Below are positions 59,147 through 64,000 of a stretch of DNA of 64,000 nt, piece by piece. The stretch covers positions 1-64,000 of the forward strand of contig NZ_JPMD01000038.1 of the NCBI RefSeq assembly GCF_000732635.1, in the 5' to 3' direction. The stretch's first letter is position 1; each line of letters begins with the position of its first letter. Source of the stretch: Clostridium sulfidigenes. GTDB taxonomy: Bacteria > Bacillota > Clostridia > Clostridiales > Clostridiaceae. Below the pieces are notes generated by a model. That model searched no databases. It was not told the DNA's origin and saw only the letters and a list, made by a program, of their open reading frames with translations. The position numbers and the translations under genes were made by a program.

Positions 59147-60200
59147 AATAAAAGTATCAGTTTTTGGGGAATCCCATGGTGATGCAATAGGAGTTATAAT
59201 TGATGGGTTGCCAGCAGGTCATAGGATAAATTTTGACTTTGTTCATGAAGAAATGAGAAGAAGAGCACCAGGTCAAGATTCATTGTCTACTTCTAGAATA
59301 GAAAAAGATATACCTAAGGTTTTAAGCGGAATTTTTGAAGAAAGAACTACAGGGGCACCACTATCAGCCATAATTGAAAATAACAATACTAAATCTAGGG
59401 ATTATTCAGAGCTTAAGGTAAAGCTAAGACCAAGTCACTGTGATTACCCAGCCATGATTAAATATGAAGGGTATAATGACTATAGAGGTGGTGGACATTT
59501 TTCTGGTAGGCTCACAGCTCTTTTAGTCTTTGCAGGAGCAATATGTAAGGAGATTTTAAAGGAATATGATGTGTATATAGGTGCACATATAAAGTCTATT
59601 GGAAAGATAAAAGATCATGGCTTTGACAAAGTAAATATAAGAAAAGAATTATTACAAGAATTGAGGAAGGATAGATTTCCTACCTTAAATAAGATTATTT
59701 CCGAAGAAATGAAAGAAGAAATTTTAGTGGTTAAAGCTTTAGGAGATTCTATTGGAGGTGTTATAGAAGGAGCTGTTATTAACCTACCAGTAGGACTTGG
59801 AAGTCCAATGTTTCACTCAGTAGAAAGTGTATTATCCCATATGCTTTTTTCTATTCCAGCAGTTAAGGGAGTAGAGTTTGGAGAAGGATTTAACATCTCA
59901 ACACTAAGAGGTAGTGAGGCAAATGACCAGTACTATATTGAAGGTGAGGACATAAAAACCTATTCTAATAATAATGGGGGGATTCTAGGTGGAATTACTA
60001 GTGGAATGCCAGTTATATTTTCAGTAGCATTTAAACCAACGCCATCTATAGCTTTACTACAGAAAACTGTAAACATGGATACAAAAGCTGATGATGTTTT
60101 AGAAATTAAGGGAAGACATGATCCTTGTATAGTACAAAGAGCAGTGCCAGTGGTGGAGTGTGTCACTGCCATTGCTATTTTAGATATGATGCTTCAATAA
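59124..60200 (+). CDS. aroC: Chorismate synthase
   Basis: 358 residues from ATG 59124 with SD GGGGGTG; it overlaps aroA by 23 bp. Makes chorismate from EPSP with reduced FMN. Signatures: VFGESHGDAIGVIIDGLPAG (about 11-30), RRRAPGQDSLSTSRIEKD, SRPSH-like KLRPSHCDYP, DYRGGGHFSGRLTA (about 113-126), and the end KGRHDPCIVQRAVPVVECVTA. Seven residues upstream of the family start would result from the GTG at 59115 and are unlikely. Confidence 0.95.
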   Translation: MSSIIGNKIKVSVFGESHGDAIGVIIDGLPAGHRINFDFVHEEMRRRAPGQDSLSTSRIEKDIPKVLSGIFEERTTGAPLSAIIENNNTKSRDYSELKVKLRPSHCDYPAMIKYEGYNDYRGGGHFSGRLTALLVFAGAICKEILKEYDVYIGAHIKSIGKIKDHGFDKVNIRKELLQELRKDRFPTLNKIISEEMKEEILVVKALGDSIGGVIEGAVINLPVGLGSPMFHSVESVLSHMLFSIPAVKGVEFGEGFNISTLRGSEANDQYYIEGEDIKTYSNNNGGILGGITSGMPVIFSVAFKPTPSIALLQKTVNMDTKADDVLEIKGRHDPCIVQRAVPVVECVTAIAILDMMLQ

Positions 60201-60223
60201 GTATTCTAGAAGGGAGAAGAGTT

Positions 60224-60730
60224 TTGAATAATATCATATTAATAGGTCTTTCAGGATGTGGGAAAACATGTCTAGGTAATATAATTAGTAAGGATGAAGA
60301 AATAAATTTTATTGACTTAGATGAATATATAGAAGAAAAAAACAATATGACTATAAAGGAAATGTTTAACATTAGTGAAGAATACTTTAGAGATAGGGAA
60401 ACAGAAGCAGTTAAACAGGTTTCTAAACTAGAAAATACTCTTATAGCCACAGGGGGTGGCGTTATAAAGAGAAAAGAGAACATGGATGCATTAGGGAAAA
60501 GTGGATGTATAATATTTATAGATAGAAAACCGGAAAAAATAATAGAAACTTTAGATATATCAAATAGACCTCTTTTAAAAGAAGGAAAAGATAAGATATA
60601 TGACTTACATAAAGAAAGGTATAAGCTCTATAAAAAATATGCTCATATTACTATAGATAATAATGATAGTAAGGAAAAGGTTATTAATATTATAAAGGAT
60701 ATAATTAAAATTAAGCTCCATAAGCGTTAG
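60224..60730 (+). CDS. aroK: Shikimate kinase
   Basis: 168 residues starting at TTG 60224, eight nt after AGGGAG (60211-60216); an upstream ATG extension has no family match and overlaps aroC. Phosphorylates shikimate. Walker A GLSGCGKTC (8-16), DLDEYIE (shikimate DxD), YFRDRETEAV, TGGGVIKRKENM (shikimate-binding) and RPLLKEGK lid are present. Last gene of the aro run. The cluster works as one shikimate-to-chorismate operon missing only DAHP synthase, aroD and aroE. Confidence 0.93.
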   Translation: MNNIILIGLSGCGKTCLGNIISKDEEINFIDLDEYIEEKNNMTIKEMFNISEEYFRDRETEAVKQVSKLENTLIATGGGVIKRKENMDALGKSGCIIFIDRKPEKIIETLDISNRPLLKEGKDKIYDLHKERYKLYKKYAHITIDNNDSKEKVINIIKDIIKIKLHKR

Positions 60731-60825
60731 TATTAATAGATATATTCCTTAAATCTTATCTGTTTATAAAGTCATATATGGATCCTTTTTAATATTATAT
60801 TAATATAGAGAATTGAGGTGAGATC

Positions 60826-61980
60826 ATGGATACTAAGAAAATACTGTCTATCATAAAACGGCAAGAAGGATTAAAGTTAGATTTCAAACAAAAGCTATCC
60901 TTAGATTTTGAAAGTGGCAAAAAAGAACTAGCTAAAGATGTTTGTGCCATTGCTAATTCAAAGGGTGGAAGAGGATATATAGTTGTAGGTATTGAGGATA
61001 AAACAAAAGAGTTAATAGGCTTAGATGAAAGTGAAGTTTTCACAGAAGAACAAGTACAACAAATAATATCTTCTAGATGTGAGCCACCAATCCCAATCTC
61101 TGTAGATGAGTATAATATAAGCGAAAAAAGGATTTGTATAATTACAATATATGATGGAGAACAAAAGCCATATCAACTTAAGGAAAATGGAGCATTTTAT
61201 ATCAGAAGAGGCTCTACCACTGACACTATGAGGAAACAGGAACTCGTAGAAGCCTTTGAGGAGAATTTAGACTTTTTTATTGAAACTTCCCAAGTGGTAA
61301 GAAGTGATATAAACCTTATAAATATGGAAATAGTAAAAAACTATTTTCATAAAAAAGGTATAGTTATTAATAGCTCTAATGAGAAATTTCTTATGAGGAG
61401 TGCAGGAATATCATATACAGATAAGGATACTGGAGAAGAGAAATGTACCTTGGGTGGTCTTTTAGTATTTTCTGATAACAATAGTCTTTGTATACCTCAA
61501 AACATGATTAGAATAACTAATAATTTAGGTAAGGGAAAAGACCGAGTAAATGTTGTACAAGGTAATCTCTTATCTATGATAGATAAAAGCGAAGATATAT
61601 TAAGAAAAATATTACCTAAGAATTATCCTATAGGAGCTATAGTTGAGGCAATAAACAATGCAGTGCTTTATAGGGAATATTCTTCCATAGATAGAGTTAT
61701 AGAAGTGGTGATATCTAGAAATAGTACAATAGTTAATAGCCCAGGACAAATGATACAGAACAATTCCACAGGAAAAAGAATTAACTATAATAGAAGAAAT
61801 ATGTGGCTTTATGAAAAACTAGTAACACTAGATGAAAATAAAAGATTTTTAAACAATGAAGGTGGATTTGGAAGGATAAAAAAGCCTTTCAAAAAAAATG
61901 TGACATTTATAAACTCTAGAGCAGAAGATTGTTTTAAGGTAATCTTACCAGGAACAAAACTCTATGAAGGTAAAAAATAG
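60826..61980 (+). CDS. Schlafen AlbA_2 domain ATP-binding protein
   Basis: 384 residues. N-terminal AlbA_2 domain (about 10-140): EGLKLDFKQKLSLDFESG, ELAKDVCAIANSKGGRGYIVVGIEDKTKE, and PYQLKENGAFYIRRGSTT. The C-terminal half is GHKL/HATPase_c_4-like: IGAIVEAINNAVLYREYSSIDRVIEV (about 266-291). Such proteins are annotated as putative regulators or RNA/DNA-binding ATPases; a defence role is known for some relatives but is not shown here. ATG 60826 has GAGGTGA. Likely a single-gene unit ended by the terminator at 62030. Confidence 0.8.
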   Translation: MDTKKILSIIKRQEGLKLDFKQKLSLDFESGKKELAKDVCAIANSKGGRGYIVVGIEDKTKELIGLDESEVFTEEQVQQIISSRCEPPIPISVDEYNISEKRICIITIYDGEQKPYQLKENGAFYIRRGSTTDTMRKQELVEAFEENLDFFIETSQVVRSDINLINMEIVKNYFHKKGIVINSSNEKFLMRSAGISYTDKDTGEEKCTLGGLLVFSDNNSLCIPQNMIRITNNLGKGKDRVNVVQGNLLSMIDKSEDILRKILPKNYPIGAIVEAINNAVLYREYSSIDRVIEVVISRNSTIVNSPGQMIQNNSTGKRINYNRRNMWLYEKLVTLDENKRFLNNEGGFGRIKKPFKKNVTFINSRAEDCFKVILPGTKLYEGKK

Positions 61981-62029
61981 TGATATTAAGGTTAATTAGC
62001 AGTAAGTTTATAATCCTTATAAGTAAAAG

Positions 62030-62074
62030 ATTAGACGATAAAGTAAGAACTAGAATTTATCGTCTAATTTTTTT
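62030..62074 (+). terminator. Hairpin terminator
   Basis: ATTAGACGATAAA (62030-62042) pairs with 62056-62068 and a T-run follows. The remaining gap to 62351 holds a GCACA/TGTGC hairpin near 62217-62240 but no gene. Confidence 0.85.
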
Positions 62075-62351
62075 GTAACGAAATTAGTTTTAATAAAGAC
62101 ATATGTGTAATAGCTCCATTATCTATAAAGGGAGAAGTTATAATTCAAGCTGTTGAAGACTCCGTAGCAGAATAAGATTATTTGTTCACCAATTTTGTTA
62201 TTTAATTGGAATTTCATGCACAGAATATACCATTTTGTGCATTTTTCTATAAAATAAACTGATTATAGGTTACAATGTGGTTATTAAAATCAATACCCTT
62301 TAAGTGGAGATAGATTTAGTAGTTTAGCCATTGAAAGGAGGAAAAAAGATA

Positions 62352-62531
62352 ATGAAAAAAGTAATGTGGTTAGGTCTTTCTATAGAAATAACAGTATTGA
62401 TAATAATGTTATTATTTGTTGTATTCAAGAAGCCAATACCAAGAGTACTCGTTGGTATTTTTGTAGCTGGAATGTTAACAAGTATAATATCTTCATTTTT
62501 CGTACAACGAGAGAAGATTAAAGAAAATTAA
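62352..62531 (+). CDS. Small two-helix membrane protein
   Basis: 59 residues from ATG 62352; the earlier ATG at 62331 would put the SD AAAGGAGG inside the frame. Two TM helices: MWLGLSIEITVLIIMLLFVV and VLVGIFVAGMLTSIISSFF, separated by KKPIPR, with a charged QREKIKEN tail. No family assigned. The 250 bp after it has repeated ACTAGT words (GAAACTAGTCATATTTTA, GAAACTAGTTAAATATG) and no credible gene. Confidence 0.55.
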   Translation: MKKVMWLGLSIEITVLIIMLLFVVFKKPIPRVLVGIFVAGMLTSIISSFFVQREKIKEN

Positions 62532-62778
62532 ACTATTTAAATATACGAAATTTTATATAGGAAACTAGTCATATTTTAAACTATGAAACTAGTTAAATAT
62601 GATCCTAGGTAACTATATAACTTTTTAACTAGTTGTTGGCACCGTGGGGATTTGAGGGTTTTTTGAATATTTTTATTTATTAAATGGATAGAAATTAACA
62701 TTAATTTAAGTGGAGGATAAAAATGGTTAGTTGAAACTAAATAAAAAGTATTATAACTAAAAGGAGAAAAATCATAAT

Positions 62779-63213
62779 ATGAATTATTTATCAGGATTTA
62801 CTGTAATTTTAACCTGTTTTTTTACCTTCTACTGTTTTAATGGACTTATGTTTTCAATACACTTATGTGATAGTGATAATATTAATAAGGATGCTTTCAA
62901 TGAAGTATTATATTTTAAAAATATAATGTCAATTGTATATTTATTTTGCTTTATTTGTTTTTTATCCTTGACTATTTTTGGGTATCTTAAAAATTGTATT
63001 TTTACTCCATGGAGAGCTAAGGTATTAGGTGTTCAAACATACATAACATTACTGATAATACTTAGTCTGCCAGAGTTTTTTAAATGTAAGAAGGAAAAAT
63101 ATAAGATAAAGAAAACAAAAATTAGTATTAGGAAAAAACTAACTTTAGTACTTTCAATACTTATCTTTTCTTTGATTTCCACCCTTATAAGTGCGTATAT
63201 GATTTTACCTTAA
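62779..63213 (+). CDS. Hypothetical membrane protein
   Basis: 144 residues with four likely TM segments: about 5-27, 48-70, 83-100 and 122-142, joined by a basic loop (FKCKKEKYKIKKTKISIRKK). Cys residues in the first two helices. Not recognised as a family. A good SD (AAAGGAG) precedes ATG 62779. The 3' end to 63455 is AT-rich with no gene seen. Confidence 0.55.
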   Translation: MNYLSGFTVILTCFFTFYCFNGLMFSIHLCDSDNINKDAFNEVLYFKNIMSIVYLFCFICFLSLTIFGYLKNCIFTPWRAKVLGVQTYITLLIILSLPEFFKCKKEKYKIKKTKISIRKKLTLVLSILIFSLISTLISAYMILP

Positions 63214-63455
63214 TTATTCAAGGGTATATTAACAATTAAGTTTAGTATAGATGCATTTGCTATAAATCCAAAACTGTAATAAAAAAATAAACGGTAGGTG
63301 CTTTTCCAGAAGTTTTGGGAAATGTATATTCACATTTTTAATTAATGGATGTAGAGTAAAAATTCCAGGATTAATAAGACATTCAGCAATCCATTATTTC
63401 CAAACACAACTCTAAATTTTAACAATTTTATACTATAGAATCTAGGAGAGATAGC

Positions 63456-63830
63456 ATGAAAGTAATCAGATTTATATTTGAAGCATTACTTCCAGGAATA
63501 ATATCTGTAGGTATTGCAATACAATTTCAATGGTCGTGGCCAATTATGTTAATATTATATATAGCACTTAGTGGTATTGCGCATTTTATTATTTTGAGAT
63601 TTAAAAGTAAAGAAGCGGTAAAAGAGGCTAGCGTTAAAAAATATATGATTTATTCAATAATACTTATATTATTGGGCATAATTGGTATTGTTGTAGGGTT
63701 TATTGGAGGAGATAAACAGATTACATTGATTGTTGGTATTGCATTATTTTCAGTAGGTGCTTCATTGATATTTGCAAAATACATTAATTATTTTGTAAAT
63801 ATTATTCTAATGAAAATGAATAGAAATTAA
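63456..63830 (+). CDS. Hypothetical four-helix membrane protein
   Basis: 124 residues: TM segments at about 7-24, 28-46, 64-85 and 90-112, with a short basic C-terminus (MKMNRN). The sequence is typical of small clostridial membrane proteins with no name. SD AGGAGAG precedes ATG 63456. The last 170 bp of the window show only AT-rich sequence and no feature. Confidence 0.55.
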   Translation: MKVIRFIFEALLPGIISVGIAIQFQWSWPIMLILYIALSGIAHFIILRFKSKEAVKEASVKKYMIYSIILILLGIIGIVVGFIGGDKQITLIVGIALFSVGASLIFAKYINYFVNIILMKMNRN

Positions 63831-64000
63831 TATTATTTTAGACTGAGGAATAAAATAGTTATAGGAATTAAAATATTTCTTATAATTTTTGATGTAATAT
63901 TTTTTATATGTCTACAAAAATTGTTAAATTATTGTACAGAAAAGGATATAAAAATATAAGTAAGAAAAAACATGAGGAGATATTCAAAAAAATATTTAAT

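Noticed and set aside
60826-61980. Schlafen-AlbA_2 gene as a defence system
   Set aside because: It stands alone beside housekeeping aro genes, with no second defence component in reach.
62540-62640. Repeated ACTAGT words as attachment site or CRISPR
   Set aside because: Only two or three imperfect copies, no regular spacing, no cas or recombinase gene nearby.

Overview
This window looks like chromosomal DNA from a low-GC, spore-forming anaerobe of Clostridium sensu stricto. The grounds are strongly AT-rich DNA with AGGAGG-type ribosome binding sites, a single-chain pyruvate:ferredoxin oxidoreductase, a thioredoxin reductase of the ferredoxin-dependent clostridial type, a clostridial agr locus, and DUF2225, DUF4003 and DUF1189 proteins. 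No rRNA, tRNA or CRISPR array was found. Species cannot be named from the sequence alone.

Layout. About 1-1 kb: a small HTH-like protein and a zinc-ribbon/TM2 membrane protein. About 1-6.6 kb: an integrative element with a primase-helicase, small unknown proteins and a large serine recombinase, with long hairpins between its genes. About 6.6-16.5 kb: an accessory region of short, mostly single-gene units (TfoX-like, DUF1189, DUF6273, flavin-binding, methyltransferase, ECF sigma with its membrane partner, P-loop kinases, cyclase). These units are separated by a recurring intergenic family whose best copies are 41-nt hairpins with covarying stems. A type I toxin/antitoxin locus of the holin-like-toxin class lies here, as do two P-loop genes that have lost their middles. 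About 16.6-21.4 kb: a LysR regulator divergent from an anion transporter, an anchored exported protein and an ApgM-like phosphomutase with Thr where Ser is usual. About 21.5-23.8 kb: a ParB-like-motif protein, a methyltransferase behind a short leader ORF and overlapping hairpins, and a DUF2200 protein.

From 24 kb the content is mostly ordinary chromosome: M28 peptidase, DUF2225, NSS amino-acid transporter, DUF4003, ThrE-type exporter halves, a divergent cis-prenyltransferase, nucleoside transporter, thioredoxin system, OhrR-like regulator, alpha-L-fucosidase, a MecA-like penicillin-binding protein, GNAT, MerR and a nitroreductase. The NSS transporter has a complete ribosome-mediated attenuator: promoter, 22-residue leader peptide with five Phe in its last seven residues, mutually exclusive hairpins and two terminators. 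At 42-44 kb are a thioredoxin-like ORF with an in-frame TGA and a membrane protein fused to a degenerate HAD domain. At 44.9-47.7 kb is an agr quorum-sensing operon in which agrB runs in frame, without a stop, into agrD; the predicted peptide has Ser in place of the ring Cys.

The last part holds a repeat protein/MoxR ATPase/VWA operon (47.9-51.3 kb), nifJ (51.5-55.1 kb), a CPBP protease, the shikimate genes aroB-aroA-aroC-aroK led by an ArsC/Spx-like gene (56.4-60.7 kb), a Schlafen-AlbA_2 protein and three small membrane proteins. The most interesting items are the Phe attenuator, the agrBD in-frame fusion, the 41-nt covarying hairpin family, the methyltransferase leader and the toxin locus with a sequestered ribosome binding site.
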